64,000 nucleotides of DNA from Pseudomonas triticicola (GCF_019145375.1 NZ_JAHSTX010000001.1:2207001-2271000); one strand, 5' to 3'. Positions 1-9,570 are shown, counted from the stretch's first letter. A program made the numbers and translations. Notes: a model not told the origin generated them from the sequence alone.

Positions 1-454
1 CCGCACCGCCCAGATACGCTTCCGGCTGTTGCAGGCAATGGATATCGAGGAAAACAAAGGTCTGGCGCAGGTGCTGGTTGGCGCCGAAGCCACCGATGGC
101 GCCTGGCGATACGCTGATCACCGCACCGGGTTTGCCGCTCCAAGCGCTCTGGCCATAGGGGCGGGAGCCGACGTCGATGGCGTTCTTCAACGGTGCCGGA
201 ATCGAGCGGTTGTACTCGGGGGTAACAAACAGCACCGCGTCGGATGACGCCACTTTCTGACGGAAAGTGCTGTAGGCTGCGGGCGGTGAATCGCCGTCGA
301 TGTCTTCGTTGTACAGCGGCAGTTCACCGATTTCGACAATCTCCAGCTTGAGATTGGCCGGTGCCAGTTCGGCGAGGGCCAGTGCGACTTTGCGATTGAT
401 CGAAGCTTTGCGCAGGCTACCGACCACTACGGCGACGTTGTAGACATTGCTCAT
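1..454 (-). CDS. NADPH-dependent FMN reductase family protein (3' end beyond window)
   Basis: This is the N-terminal 151 residues of a flavodoxin-like NAD(P)H:FMN reductase; the C-terminus lies outside the window. The protein begins MSNVYNVAVVVGSLRKAS. The GSLRKxSxNRK stretch is the phosphate-binding loop of the family, and TPEYNRSIPAPLKNAID is the conserved PEYN segment before the catalytic helix. The family reduces FMN, quinones or chromate in the cytoplasm with NADPH. The ATG at 454 gives the family-typical N-terminus. It is divergent from the small gene at 638, leaving about 180 bases for both promoters. The family assignment is firm, but the physiological acceptor cannot be told from sequence. 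Confidence 0.9.
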   Translation of the reverse strand, partial: MSNVYNVAVVVGSLRKASINRKVALALAELAPANLKLEIVEIGELPLYNEDIDGDSPPAAYSTFRQKVASSDAVLFVTPEYNRSIPAPLKNAIDVGSRPYGQSAWSGKPGAVISVSPGAIGGFGANQHLRQTFVFLDIHCLQQPEAYLGGA

Positions 455-566
455 GGAAGACTCTCGATGGTCCGTGGGAAGAGTCGCTAGTTATAGATGA
501 TCCAGTGACGCTTTCACCAGTGGTCAGTGGTTTTTCCTGCGTGAGGAATATTTTTTTCCCGTAAGA

Positions 567-592
567 AAACTTACCGAGCTTGGTGACGGTCT
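567..592 (+). promoter_or_regulatory. possible AlgU (sigma-E type) promoter for the 76-aa gene
   Basis: AAACTT, 17 bases, then TCT resembles the AlgU consensus GAACTT-N16/17-TCTGA, with one mismatch in the -35 and a partial -10. It would start transcription about 35 bases before the ATG at 638. The match is weak and unsupported by any other evidence. Confidence 0.22.
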
Positions 593-637
593 ACAAAGCC
601 GCAAATCAAGCGTTTTATCTCCAGAGGTTCTAAGCAG

Positions 638-868
638 ATGGCAGCAGTACTCGTCGGTCAGTTTCATGCAAGAGATGCGGAAGGCCGCGTTTATTCCGTG
701 CATGAATTCCAGGAATCGAACCCGTCTGCAGACGGATCCACTGGCTCGGAGCCCATTTACCGACTGGCCATTGGCGATCGGGTCAACAAGGTCAGTGACA
801 GCGAATTTCTCCTGGTTCAATCAGGCATTACCCTGATCCGCGAACCCGAGCCAACCGTCGCTCAATAA
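638..868 (+). CDS. small hypothetical protein, 76 aa
   Basis: I recognise no domain or function. The protein is soluble, begins MAAVLVGQFHARDAEGRVYS, has no signal peptide, membrane segment or cysteine, and looks like one compact beta-rich unit ending in a disordered tail (EPEPTVAQ). Codon use has the high-GC third positions of the neighbouring real genes, and the opposite-strand frame over it does not. It stands between the divergent FMN reductase and the LysR gene that starts 85 bases downstream. A possible stress-type promoter is marked upstream. It is probably a conserved Pseudomonas small protein. Existence is likely, function unknown. Confidence 0.6.
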   Translation: MAAVLVGQFHARDAEGRVYSVHEFQESNPSADGSTGSEPIYRLAIGDRVNKVSDSEFLLVQSGITLIREPEPTVAQ

Positions 869-953
869 CCCTGCGTTATGAGCAGAAGTCATGCGTGCAG
901 ACTTGGGGTAGGATTCAGCGTCTGACCCCACCTGCTGAACATGGACTTCACGC

Positions 954-1847
954 ATGCGTTTACGCCACATCGAAGTGATTCAGGCGCTCTTGCAGACCGG
1001 TCACCTGGGCACCGCCGCCGAATGGCTGCAACTGCCGGTGACCGAAGTCGAAGAGCGTTTGCGCGAAGCCGAGAGTCAACTGGGGTTCATGCTGTTCGCC
1101 AGCGTTCGCGGGCGCCTGCAATCGACCCCTGAAGCGCGCGCCCTGCAGGTGGAAATCGCGCACGTCTATGAAGCGCTTGAGCCAGTGCAGCGTCTGGCCA
1201 GCAGTCTCAAACAATACCTCGCCCTGCCCTTGCGCATCATCGGTACCGCGCCGCTGGCCCAACACCTGTTGCCGCAAAGCCTGGCAGCCCTGCGCCGCCG
1301 TTTGCCGGATGCACCTTGCAGCCTGCTCAGCGCACCGACTCGCGACATCGTCCGCAGCCTGTTACTACGCGAAAGCGATCTGGGCCTGAGCCTGCACGAT
1401 CCCGAACATCCCGATATCCACTGCCAGCCGCTGGCCCAGGGCAAGCTGCAATTGCTCGCGCCGCACGGCTGGCTGCAACCGAAACAGAAATACATTTCCG
1501 TGGCAGATCTTGCCGGTCAGGCCATGGTCGGTCTCGAAGGTCAGGATCCGCTGAGCCCGGCACTGGAAAACAAACTTCAGGCCTTGCGCCCGGCACCGAG
1601 CATTCAGACCCGCGTGCAGACCCATCAGATGATGCGCAGCATGGTCGAGGCCGGCGAAGGCCTGGCCATCGTCGACCCCTTCACCGCTTTGGGCGCGCGC
1701 ACCAGTGGGCTGGATGTGTGCCCACTATCACCGGCGATACCGATCAGCCTCTACGCCCTGGCCTTCAAGCACGCCGCACCGCCAGCGGCGATTCAAGCGC
1801 TGCTGGCGATCATCACGGAACAAGCCGAGGCGATGTTGTCGAGCTGA
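954..1847 (+). CDS. LysR-family transcriptional regulator
   Basis: This 297-residue protein has the family's normal length. Residues 1-60 form the winged helix-turn-helix (MRLRHIEVIQALLQTGHLG, then EAESQLGFMLFASVRGRLQ), followed by a linker helix. From about residue 90 to the end there is a periplasmic-binding-protein-like effector domain (LRIIGTAPLAQHLLP; VEAGEGLAIVDPF). It would bind DNA in the cytoplasm as an oligomer in response to an unknown small molecule. It has no divergent partner of the usual LysR type; the nearest candidates are the 76-aa gene upstream and the convergent GNAT gene, whose end overlaps it by 35 bases. The target is not predictable. Confidence 0.9.
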   Translation: MRLRHIEVIQALLQTGHLGTAAEWLQLPVTEVEERLREAESQLGFMLFASVRGRLQSTPEARALQVEIAHVYEALEPVQRLASSLKQYLALPLRIIGTAPLAQHLLPQSLAALRRRLPDAPCSLLSAPTRDIVRSLLLRESDLGLSLHDPEHPDIHCQPLAQGKLQLLAPHGWLQPKQKYISVADLAGQAMVGLEGQDPLSPALENKLQALRPAPSIQTRVQTHQMMRSMVEAGEGLAIVDPFTALGARTSGLDVCPLSPAIPISLYALAFKHAAPPAAIQALLAIITEQAEAMLSS

Positions 1848-2427
1848 TTGGTTTTTCCAGCGGATTATCAAACAGGCGATACCAGAACAACGCGACTTCG
1901 GCGGTATGCGGATCGATGCCGCGATAGCGCAGGTGATCGATGCCGCCAATCACGTAACCGCAGCGCTCATACAGCCGACAGGCGCCGAGGTTGTTGTTCT
2001 GGGTTTCGAGCATGATGCCCGGCAGCTTTTTCTTGCGACTCCAGAACTGCGCAACATCGAGCAACGCTTTGGCCACGCCGTGGCGGCGGGCCGGGGCATG
2101 CACCGCCAGTTCATCGATGTGGGCAAAGCCGTTCCAGTTGGTGCTGATCACCAGGTGACCGACCGGCTCGTCGTCCAGGTACGCCATGAAAATCGCACTG
2201 TCGGGGGCATTGTGAAAGGCGCTGAATTCTTCCGGGTCGATGCCGTAGCACTTGCGGTACGGCACGATCGGCGTCACCGGCCATTGCTCGACAGGTTTGC
2301 CGATCACGGCAGCACCGTAGGCGGCGACCTCGAAACTGAAGTCACTGCCCCAGATATACGGCGCAAAGCCTTCGTCGGCGACTCGCACCGACAACCCTGG
2401 GTATTTCGGATTCATGACCGGTTGCAT
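1813..2427 (-). CDS. GNAT-family N-acetyltransferase
   Basis: The predicted product has 204 residues. The C-terminal half carries the acetyl-CoA-binding core: a strand ending HIDELAVHAPARRHGVAKAL (motif A, with the R/Q-x-x-G-x-A-like loop RRHGVAKAL), then LETQNNNLGACRLYERCGYV, the motif-B arrangement of the GNAT fold. The N-terminal half (SFEVAAYGAAVIGKPVEQW) is family-specific. I chose the ATG at 2427 because GAGGA lies about 11 bases upstream; ATGs at 2445 and 2415 are also in frame. The 3' end overlaps the convergent LysR gene. The substrate is unknown. Confidence 0.85.
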   Translation of the reverse strand: MQPVMNPKYPGLSVRVADEGFAPYIWGSDFSFEVAAYGAAVIGKPVEQWPVTPIVPYRKCYGIDPEEFSAFHNAPDSAIFMAYLDDEPVGHLVISTNWNGFAHIDELAVHAPARRHGVAKALLDVAQFWSRKKKLPGIMLETQNNNLGACRLYERCGYVIGGIDHLRYRGIDPHTAEVALFWYRLFDNPLEKPISSTTSPRLVP

Positions 2428-2724
2428 ACTGGGAAAAGTCCTCATTCCTTGACGCAGCCGACGCTGTCGACCTTGCTGTCGCGATGGATGATTGCCAGCG
2501 CAAATTTCAACTCTTTGTACATGGGGCTCAGTGTCCTGAGGCGGCAGATTTGCACCTGACCAGTGCACTCAGGGTAGAGGGTTGCGACGAATGTGGCGAG
2601 AGTGGCCACTTGGCTCCATGTCGCCAAACGCAAAAAATCGCTGCCTTCCTGGTCCCTACTATGGAATGCAATCCTGTAGGAGCTGCCGAAGGCTGCGATC
2701 TTTTAATCTTGATTTTTAGACCTT
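2428..2724. other. intergenic region with a dispersed Pseudomonas repeat
   Basis: No convincing gene is present. On the minus strand a short frame ending at 2442 could encode a peptide of about 26 residues starting at an internal ATG (MYKELKFALAIIHRDSK) just before the GNAT gene, but nothing else supports it. At about 2672-2720 lies a copy of a dispersed fluorescent-pseudomonad repeat (GTAGGAGCTGCCGAAGGCTG followed by CGATCTTTT). A partial relative (GAAGGCTGCGATCTTTT) occurs at about 58371-58390 between glcF and hglS. Confidence 0.5.
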
Positions 2725-3483
2725 TCAGACCTGCGCATCAGCCTCGGCAATCTGCGTCCACAACGCCGGCGCACCCGCCGATTTGGCGATGATTTCCAGC
2801 CGCACCAGATGCGCCGCCAGCTCTTCTTCGGTCGCCCGGATGATGCGTGCTGGCTGACGATCGACCGGCAGGCGGCGGATTTCGGTAGCCGAGTTGTCGG
2901 CACCCTCGCCCGTGCCATTGCCGTCGGAGGCGTTGCCGGCCAGCGACAGGCTGGTCTGGCCGCCGGTCATGGTCAGATAGACGTCGGCGAGAATCTCCGA
3001 GTCGAGCAAAGCGCCGTGCAGCTCACGGCCGGAGTTGTCGACGCCGTAACGTTTGCACAACGCGTCGAGGCTGTTGCGCTGCCCCGGGTGACGTTCCCGG
3101 GCCATCATCAGGGTGTCGAGGATCGTGCAATGCTGGGTGATGTCAGCGCGATCGTGCTGGCCCATCAAGGCGAATTCGTTGTTGATGAAGCCAACGTCGA
3201 ACGCCGCGTTGTGGATGATCAGCTGCGCGCCCTGGATGAACTCGAAGAACTCGTCGGCGACTTCGGCAAAGCGCGGTTTGCCGACGAGGAATTCGTTGGT
3301 GATGCCGTGCACACCGATCGCACCTTCGTCGCTTTCGCGATCCGGTTGCAGGTAAACGTGGAAATGCCGGCCCGTCAGGCGCCGACCGATCAGTTCGACG
3401 CAACCGATTTCAATGATCCGGTGACCATCGGTCACCGGCATGCCGGTGGTTTCGGTATCGAGTACAACGGATCTGGTGGCCAT
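2725..3483 (-). CDS. dnaQ: DNA polymerase III subunit epsilon (3'-5' proofreading exonuclease)
   Basis: DnaQ edits mismatched primer ends as part of the replicative polymerase core with alpha and theta. The 252-residue protein has the DEDDh exonuclease motifs in order: VLDTETTGM near residue 8 (metal-binding Asp and Glu), HNAAFDVGF (second Asp), and HGALLDSEILADVY (His and last Asp). The C-terminal part after about residue 185 is the linker and tail that binds the polymerase alpha subunit. It is transcribed in the same direction as rnhA, with a REP pair in the 203-base gap. In E. coli the two genes are divergent, so the arrangement differs although the neighbourhood is conserved. Confidence 0.96.
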   Translation of the reverse strand: MATRSVVLDTETTGMPVTDGHRIIEIGCVELIGRRLTGRHFHVYLQPDRESDEGAIGVHGITNEFLVGKPRFAEVADEFFEFIQGAQLIIHNAAFDVGFINNEFALMGQHDRADITQHCTILDTLMMARERHPGQRNSLDALCKRYGVDNSGRELHGALLDSEILADVYLTMTGGQTSLSLAGNASDGNGTGEGADNSATEIRRLPVDRQPARIIRATEEELAAHLVRLEIIAKSAGAPALWTQIAEADAQV

Positions 3484-3560
3484 CAGTGCTCAGCTCTCAA
3501 CGGGTCAATCGGGCAAAGGCGCGGATGTTAACACGCTCGGCCGGGTGTTTCAGTCAGACC

Positions 3561-3668
3561 GTGGCGAGCCCTTCGCGAGCAGGCTCGCTCCCACATTGGA
3601 ATGCATTCCAATTCAAGGCCTGGAATACATTTCCCTGTGGGAGCGAGCCTGCTCGCGAATGGCCACGC
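3561..3668. repeat. REP pair (inverted)
   Basis: Two inverted copies of the unit GCGAGCAGGCTCGCTCCCAC, at about 3575-3595 and 3636-3657, flank a short spacer. The transcript would fold into a large cruciform. It lies between rnhA and dnaQ. Confidence 0.85.
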
Positions 3669-3686
3669 CACGGTTAGAAAGCGAAA

Positions 3687-4157
<471 letters not shown>

Positions 4158-4247
4158 GCCAGTCTTTCCAGAAAAATGCCTGTCCTGCCAATCACGGATC
4201 GACAATGACCGCGGCCGGGACAAGCCCGGCCACAAATAAAAGAAGAT

Positions 4248-5006
4248 TTACGGTTCGATGCGGCGGCGGTTGACCTTGGCCATCGGCAGCGGAATCAGCT
4301 TGCCCATCGGCTCGCGGCGTTCCTGGCGCAACGGCCTGAGCCCCACCACGATCTTGCGCGCCACCAGCAGATAGAAGCCACCGCCGGACAGCTGCCAGTC
4401 ACCGGCCTTGCGTTCCCAGCCGGCCAGACGGTTCTGCCACTTGGGCGACGCGAGCGGCGGACGATAGCACCCGAAGCGGCGTTTCTCCAGCGCAAAGCCC
4501 AGCAGATTGAGCCAGTCGGCGACCCGCGACGGGGAGATGCAGCGCGCCTTGCGCAGGGCATCATTGGCGAAGAAATGCCGCAGCCCCCAAGTGCTCCAGG
4601 GGTTGATGCCGATGATCAGCAGATGCCCGCCGGGGCGCACGCTGCTCGCCGCTTCACGCAGCAAACCGTGGGGCGACAGGCAGAAATCCAGGCCATGCTG
4701 CATCACCACCACGTCGGCGGCGTGCTCGCTCAACGGCCAGGCCTGCTCTTCGCAAACGATCTCGACCCCGGGCAACGGCGCGCCGAGACGCACGTTGCGC
4801 TGCACTTGCGGCGCGGCCGGCGGGGTTTCGGCGGACGGGCCGTAATGCACCAGATAACCGCCAAAGAAGCGCCCGAGCTCGTCGTCGAGCATGCGCCGCT
4901 CTTCATCCAGCAGAAATTGCCCGAGCGGCCCCGACAGCCATTCGCGGGCGGCGCTGATCAATGCCAGCCAGTCGGGATCGGCCTGAGCGAACGCTTTATC
5001 GGTCAT
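4248..5006 (-). CDS. class I SAM-dependent methyltransferase (YafS-like)
   Basis: The predicted product is a 252-residue cytoplasmic methyltransferase of the Methyltransf_11 type. The second strand carries the acidic residue that would bind the SAM ribose (PGVEIVCEEQAWPLSEHAAD), followed by DVVVMQHGLDFCLSPHGLLREA and GGHLLIIGINPWSTWGLRHF, typical of the fold. It sits between gloB and rnhA, exactly the place of E. coli yafS. The substrate is unknown. ATG 5006 has GGAGA about seven bases upstream. It is divergent from gloB, separated by only 66 bases, so the two promoters must overlap or face each other closely. Confidence 0.88.
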   Translation of the reverse strand: MTDKAFAQADPDWLALISAAREWLSGPLGQFLLDEERRMLDDELGRFFGGYLVHYGPSAETPPAAPQVQRNVRLGAPLPGVEIVCEEQAWPLSEHAADVVVMQHGLDFCLSPHGLLREAASSVRPGGHLLIIGINPWSTWGLRHFFANDALRKARCISPSRVADWLNLLGFALEKRRFGCYRPPLASPKWQNRLAGWERKAGDWQLSGGGFYLLVARKIVVGLRPLRQERREPMGKLIPLPMAKVNRRRIEP

Positions 5007-5072
5007 GTCATTCTCCAACGCGCCAGGAACTACTAAGATGCGCCAATGTTTTCCGCTTGGCGAATTCCGACG

Positions 5073-5840
5073 ATGATACAGATCAGTGCCCTGCCCGCGT
5101 TCACCGACAACTACATCTGGTTGTTACAGGATCACCAGACCCAGCGCTGTGCGGTGGTCGATCCGGGCGACGCCGCCCCGGTGCAGGCGTGGCTCGATGC
5201 GCATCCGGGCTGGGTGCTCAGCGATATTCTGATCACCCACCATCACCACGACCACGTCGGCGGTGTCGAGCGCCTGAAAGCCGCGACCGGCGCCAAGGTC
5301 TACGGCCCGGCCAGTGAAAGCATTCCGGCGCGTGACGTAGCGCTCAAGGACAACGACAGCGTCAGCGTGCTCGGCTGGGACTTCGACGTCTACGCGGTGC
5401 CCGGTCACACCCTGGGGCACATCGCCTATTACCACCATGGCCTGCTGTTCTGCGGCGACACCCTGTTCGCCGCCGGTTGCGGCCGGTTGTTCGAAGGCAC
5501 ACCCGAGCAGATGTACCACTCGCTCAGCCGTCTTGCGGCCCTGCCGGAAGATACGCTGGTTTACTGCACCCACGAATACACCTTGAGCAATCTGAAATTT
5601 GCCGCCGCCGTCGAGCCGGGCAATCCGGAAGTCGCCGCCCGTCTGGAAAAGGTCACGCAGCAACGGCAGAACGGCGTGATGACATTGCCGTCGACTCTGG
5701 CCCTGGAAAAGCTTACCAATCCGTTTTTACGCACTTCTGAAACATTGGTTACACAAAAAGTGGACGAACGGGAAGGCGCTCAAAACCGGGAGCCGAGCGA
5801 GGTATTTGCGGCTCTGCGGGCATGGAAAGACAAGTTCTGA
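5073..5840 (+). CDS. gloB: hydroxyacylglutathione hydrolase (glyoxalase II)
   Basis: GloB hydrolyses S-lactoylglutathione to D-lactate and glutathione, the second step of methylglyoxal detoxification. The 255-residue metallo-beta-lactamase-fold protein has the binuclear metal motif HxHxDH at His56, His58, Asp60 and His61 ([11 protein letters not shown]). Further ligands appear at [12 protein letters not shown] (His), [18 protein letters not shown] (Asp) and CTHEYTLSN (His). The C-terminal segment with its basic residues (NPFLRTSE) is the glutathione-binding domain. The ATG at 5073 gives the conserved N-terminus ([16 protein letters not shown]); the Shine-Dalgarno match is poor. Confidence 0.96.
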   Translation: MIQISALPAFTDNYIWLLQDHQTQRCAVVDPGDAAPVQAWLDAHPGWVLSDILITHHHHDHVGGVERLKAATGAKVYGPASESIPARDVALKDNDSVSVLGWDFDVYAVPGHTLGHIAYYHHGLLFCGDTLFAAGCGRLFEGTPEQMYHSLSRLAALPEDTLVYCTHEYTLSNLKFAAAVEPGNPEVAARLEKVTQQRQNGVMTLPSTLALEKLTNPFLRTSETLVTQKVDEREGAQNREPSEVFAALRAWKDKF

Positions 5841-5874
5841 CAAGCGCGCCGGCCGGGACAAAAATTCTCAATGG

Positions 5875-5903
5875 TTGACCGCAGGGGGTGTGCTTTCTAG
5901 AAT
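5875..5903 (+). promoter_or_regulatory. sigma-70-type promoter for mltD
   Basis: TTGACC at 5875-5880 and TAGAAT at 5898-5903 are separated by exactly 17 bases, a good housekeeping promoter. Transcription would start near 5910, about 30 bases before the mltD ATG, so mltD need not depend on gloB readthrough. Confidence 0.65.
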
Positions 5904-5939
5904 CGCCCGACATTTTTGCCCGGAACTTACTTCCAGCCA

Positions 5940-7403
5940 ATGTCGTCATCCATACGTAAGTCCGTCAATTCAGATGCTTTGACCCGCCTGGCGCAAGCCA
6001 TCGCGGTGGCTGTGTCCGCCACGCTGGCGGGTTGCTCCAGCCACGCTCCGCAGACTGAAGCGACGCACACGCCGAACATTGCTGCGCGAGCCAAGCAGAA
6101 GCCGATCTGGCTGACCGAGAAGCCCACTCCCGTGGCGCCCCAGGACATCTGGGAACGCATGCGCCAGGGCTTCCAGTTGCAGGAAGGCCTTGGCGTCAAT
6201 CCGCGCATCGAGCAACAACGCCTGTGGTTCGCCAGTAATCCCTCTTTTCTCGAGAATGCCGGCGAACGCGGCAGCCTCTACATTCATTACATCGTCGAAC
6301 GCCTCGAAGAGCGCAATATGCCGCTGGAACTGGCCCTGCTGCCGGTGATCGAGAGCGCCTACAACCCGATGGCCTACTCCCGCGCCGATGCGGTGGGCCT
6401 GTGGCAATTCATTCCGTCCACCGGGCGCTACTTCAACCTGCGCCAGACGCGTTTCTACGACGGCCGTCGCGACATCACCGCTTCGACCACGGCAGCGATG
6501 GATTACCTGACCCGCCTGCACGACATGTTCAACGGCGACTGGCTGCTGGCTCTGGCGGCCTACAACGCCGGTGAAGGTACGGTCAGCCGCGCGATCGAAC
6601 GCAACGAAAAGCTTGGCCTGCCCACCGACTACTGGAACCTGCCGCTGCCGGCGGAAACCCAGGCCTATGTGCCGAAGTTGCTGGCGCTGTCGCAAGTGGT
6701 ACTGGCGCCGGAAGCCTACGGCGTCAACCTCAATCCGATCGCCAACGAACCGTACTTCCAGGTCGTCGAAATCAACCAGCGCATGGACCTGTCCAAGGTC
6801 GCTGCAGTGGCCAACATCGACGAAGACGAACTGTTCCAGCTCAACCCGGCGTTCAAACAGCGCACCACCATCGACGGCCCGCAGCATCTGCTGGTGCCGA
6901 CATCCAAGGCGCAACTGCTGACCGCGAGTCTGCAGACCATGCGCCCGGACGAACTGATCAGCCCGCGCTCGCTGAAACCAGTGTTCGAAGGCGCCGATCC
7001 GTCGGAAGTGGCGCAGCTCAAACGTGCTTATCGGGTCAAGCGTGGCGACAACCTCGGCTCCATCGCCAAGGCCAACAAGGTCGAAGTCAAGGATCTGCAG
7101 CGCTGGAACAAGCTGACCGGCAAGAACCTCAAGGTCGGCCAGACCCTGGTCATGCAGGACAACACCAAGCGTGCCCCGGCGCGCAAGTCCGGCCGGGTCA
7201 ACACCGTGGTCGCGGCGAATACCAAGACCAAAGGCAAGGACGAGAGCAAGCAGCAGACCCAGTACAAGGTCAAGCGTGGCGACACCCTGTATGTAGTGGC
7301 CAAGCGCTTCAACGTCGAGATGCAACATCTCAAGCGCTGGAACCCGGGTGCGGGCAAGGCACTCAAGCCTGGGCAGATGCTCACGGTCTATCAGCCGCAC
7401 TGA
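5940..7403 (+). CDS. mltD: membrane-bound lytic murein transglycosylase D
   Basis: MltD cleaves the glycan strands of peptidoglycan, leaving 1,6-anhydro-MurNAc ends, on the periplasmic face of the outer membrane. The 487-residue protein starts with a lipoprotein signal whose lipobox is LAGC (about residues 29-32). The SLT domain shows LLPVIESAYNPMAYS, with the catalytic Glu, and GLWQFIPSTGRYF, then AYNAGEGTVSRAI. Two clear C-terminal LysM domains follow (YRVKRGDNLGSIA and YKVKRGDTLYVVA), which bind N-acetylglucosamine chains. I chose ATG 5940, which begins the signal peptide. A good promoter lies upstream and a terminator follows. Confidence 0.95.
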   Translation: MSSSIRKSVNSDALTRLAQAIAVAVSATLAGCSSHAPQTEATHTPNIAARAKQKPIWLTEKPTPVAPQDIWERMRQGFQLQEGLGVNPRIEQQRLWFASNPSFLENAGERGSLYIHYIVERLEERNMPLELALLPVIESAYNPMAYSRADAVGLWQFIPSTGRYFNLRQTRFYDGRRDITASTTAAMDYLTRLHDMFNGDWLLALAAYNAGEGTVSRAIERNEKLGLPTDYWNLPLPAETQAYVPKLLALSQVVLAPEAYGVNLNPIANEPYFQVVEINQRMDLSKVAAVANIDEDELFQLNPAFKQRTTIDGPQHLLVPTSKAQLLTASLQTMRPDELISPRSLKPVFEGADPSEVAQLKRAYRVKRGDNLGSIAKANKVEVKDLQRWNKLTGKNLKVGQTLVMQDNTKRAPARKSGRVNTVVAANTKTKGKDESKQQTQYKVKRGDTLYVVAKRFNVEMQHLKRWNPGAGKALKPGQMLTVYQPH

Positions 7404-7410
7404 CAGAAGG

Positions 7411-7437
7411 GCCCCTGATGTTTCAGGGGCTTTTTTT
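7411..7437 (+). terminator. rho-independent terminator after mltD
   Basis: GCCCCTGA and TCAGGGGC form an eight-base-pair stem with a four-base loop, directly followed by seven T residues, eight bases after the mltD stop codon. Confidence 0.92.
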
Positions 7438-7471
7438 GGATGAAGTTTTTGTGGTGTGCTTTAGATCCATC

Positions 7472-7632
7472 CCCCTCACCCCAGCCCTCTCCCCCAAGGG
7501 GGAGAGGGAGAAAGGGAGCCGATCGGGGGCTTTTCAGAAACTGACTTCGACTCGGTATCGCACGTCGGTGCAATTCGCCCAGACACCACGATCAGCCCCC
7601 TCTCCCTCCGGGAGAGGGTTAGGGTGAGGGGC
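7472..7632. repeat. MITE-like dispersed repeat, copy A
   Basis: An element of about 160 bases is bounded by inverted ends CCCCTCACCCCAGCCCTCTC and the complement of GAGAGGGTTAGGGTGAGGGG. Similar elements with the same ends lie at 38293-38471 and 49063-49247, and a single end lies at 34451-34500. No open frame of note is inside. It fills most of the gene-free stretch between mltD and the binding-protein genes; the remaining 100 bases (7633-7737) hold the promoter region of the next gene. Confidence 0.75.
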
Positions 7633-7737
7633 TCTTCGCGCAAACGATTAACCCGGCATTAACCCGCATCTTTTTCCTGTCCAGACAAGCTGTTACTGTA
7701 CGGCCCACAAAGCCCAAGCCGCTGGATCGGATCTGAC

Positions 7738-9570
7738 TTGAAGCGTGCCCTCTCCCTGCTCCTGATCAGCCTGGCCTTGAGCTCACCCGCAAGCGCGACG
7801 ATTACCGAAAGTCATGGTTATGCGCAGTTCGGCACGCTCAAGTACCCGGCCAGATTTACCCACTTCGACTGGGTCAACCCGCAAGCGCCCAAGGGCGGTA
7901 CGTTGCGGGTGATGGCGTTCGGCACCTTCGATACGGTCAATCCGTATACCTTCAAGGGCACCAGCCCGGTCACCACCGCCAATTTTCTCCAGTACGGCAT
8001 CAACGAGCTCAACGAGCCGCTGATGGTCGGTACCGGGCAGTATTCGCCGTCCGGCGACGAACCCGCGTCCAGTTACGGGTTGATCGCACAATCGGTGGAG
8101 TACAGCGAAGATCGCAGCTGGGTCGTCTTCAATTTGCGCCCCGAAGCGCGCTTTCACGACGGCGCGCCGATGACCGCCTACGACGTGGCATTCTCCTATC
8201 GAACGCTGCTCAAGGACGGTCATCCGCTGTATCGCACGGCCCTGCAGGAAGTGCTGCGGGTCGACATCCTCAACAAGCAGCGCATTCGTTTCGTGTTCAA
8301 GCGCTCGGGCAATCCGCTGCTGATCCTGCGCCTGGGCGAATTGCCGGTACTGCCGCAGCATTACTGGAAAGACCGCGACTTCAAAGCCACCACCTTCGAA
8401 CCGCCGCTGGGCAGCGGGCCGTACCGCATCACCTCGGTCACGCCGGGTCGGCAGCTGATTTTCGAGCGGGTCAAGGATTATTGGGGCAAGGACCTGCCGG
8501 TCAATCGCGGCAAGTACAATTTCGATCGCATGGAAGTCGAGTTCTACCGCGACAGCGATGTCGCCTTCGAAGCGTTCAAGGCCGGTGAGTTCGACATCTA
8601 CATCGAGCATCAGGCGAAGAACTGGGTCAACGGTTACAACTTCCCTGCTGTACGTCGTGGCGAAGTGATCAAGGTGCAGATCCCGCATCAGATCCCGACC
8701 CAGACTCAGGGCCTGTTCATGAACAGCCGCCGCGCGACCTTCGCCGATGTCAGGACGCGCGAAGCGTTGGGCCTGATGTTCGATTTCGAGTGGACCAACC
8801 GTGCGCTGTTCAGCGATGCCTATAAGCGCACGAGCAGTTACTACCCCAACAGCGAATTCACTGCGTCCGGCCTGCCGGTCGGCCATGAATGGCTGATGCT
8901 CAAGCCTTACAAGGAGCAGTTGCCAGCCCGGCTGTTCACCGAGCCGTTCACCCTGCCGAAAACCGACGGCCGTGGCATCCCGCGCGAGACCATGCGTAAA
9001 GCCCTCGCCCTGCTCGCCGAGGCCGGTTGGAAGCTCCATGGCCAGCGCCTGCAAGACAAAGACGGCCAGCCGCTGCGTTTCGAATTGCTGCTGGTCAATC
9101 CGAGCCTGGAGCGGCTTTATCAGCCGTACATCGAGAATCTCAACAGCATCGGCATCGACGCGCGCCTGCGTACCGTCGATCGCGCCCAGTACAAACAGCG
9201 CCTCGACCAATTCGATTTCGACATGATCTCGATGACCCTCGGCCAGACCCTGAGCCCGGGCCTTGAGCAGTGGCAGTACTTCCACTCCAGCCAGGTAAAC
9301 GTCAAGGGCAGCAAGAATTACGCGGGCATCGCCAACCCGGTGGTCGATCACCTGCTCGAACAATTGCTCGCCGCGCGCACCCGCGACGAGCAGGTCGCCG
9401 CCGGCAAGGCGCTCGACCGCGTGCTGCTCTGGCAGCACTACAGCATTCCCAACTGGTATCTCAATTATCACCGTCTGGCCTACCGCAACCGGTTGGCCTT
9501 TGTCACCACGCCGCCCTACACCCTGGGCCTGAGCGCATGGTGGCTGAAGTCTTCGGAGAAAGATCGATGA
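7738..9570 (+). CDS. ABC transporter extracellular solute-binding protein (YejA-like, first copy)
   Basis: This is a periplasmic binding protein of the oligopeptide class (SBP family 5), 610 residues. A Sec signal peptide occupies roughly residues 1-20 (MKRALSLLLISLALSSPASA), followed by the YejA-type start TLKYPARFTHFDWVNPQAPKGG. Repeated family motifs such as [20 protein letters not shown] and PPLGSGPYRITSV are present. The start is a TTG at 7738 after GGATCGGA; no better ATG precedes the signal peptide. The stop overlaps the next gene by four bases (ATGA), so the pair is translationally coupled. It likely captures peptides for the YejBEF pore encoded downstream. Confidence 0.9.
   Translation: MKRALSLLLISLALSSPASATITESHGYAQFGTLKYPARFTHFDWVNPQAPKGGTLRVMAFGTFDTVNPYTFKGTSPVTTANFLQYGINELNEPLMVGTGQYSPSGDEPASSYGLIAQSVEYSEDRSWVVFNLRPEARFHDGAPMTAYDVAFSYRTLLKDGHPLYRTALQEVLRVDILNKQRIRFVFKRSGNPLLILRLGELPVLPQHYWKDRDFKATTFEPPLGSGPYRITSVTPGRQLIFERVKDYWGKDLPVNRGKYNFDRMEVEFYRDSDVAFEAFKAGEFDIYIEHQAKNWVNGYNFPAVRRGEVIKVQIPHQIPTQTQGLFMNSRRATFADVRTREALGLMFDFEWTNRALFSDAYKRTSSYYPNSEFTASGLPVGHEWLMLKPYKEQLPARLFTEPFTLPKTDGRGIPRETMRKALALLAEAGWKLHGQRLQDKDGQPLRFELLLVNPSLERLYQPYIENLNSIGIDARLRTVDRAQYKQRLDQFDFDMISMTLGQTLSPGLEQWQYFHSSQVNVKGSKNYAGIANPVVDHLLEQLLAARTRDEQVAAGKALDRVLLWQHYSIPNWYLNYHRLAYRNRLAFVTTPPYTLGLSAWWLKSSEKDR

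Noticed and set aside
2442..2633. 63-codon minus-strand frame before the GNAT gene
   Set aside because: It has no ribosome site, no recognisable family and overlaps the GNAT start; at most a short leader peptide.
5970..7400. 476-codon open frame opposite mltD
   Set aside because: It lies antisense to a gene with unmistakable SLT and LysM domains; composition is the usual shadow type.
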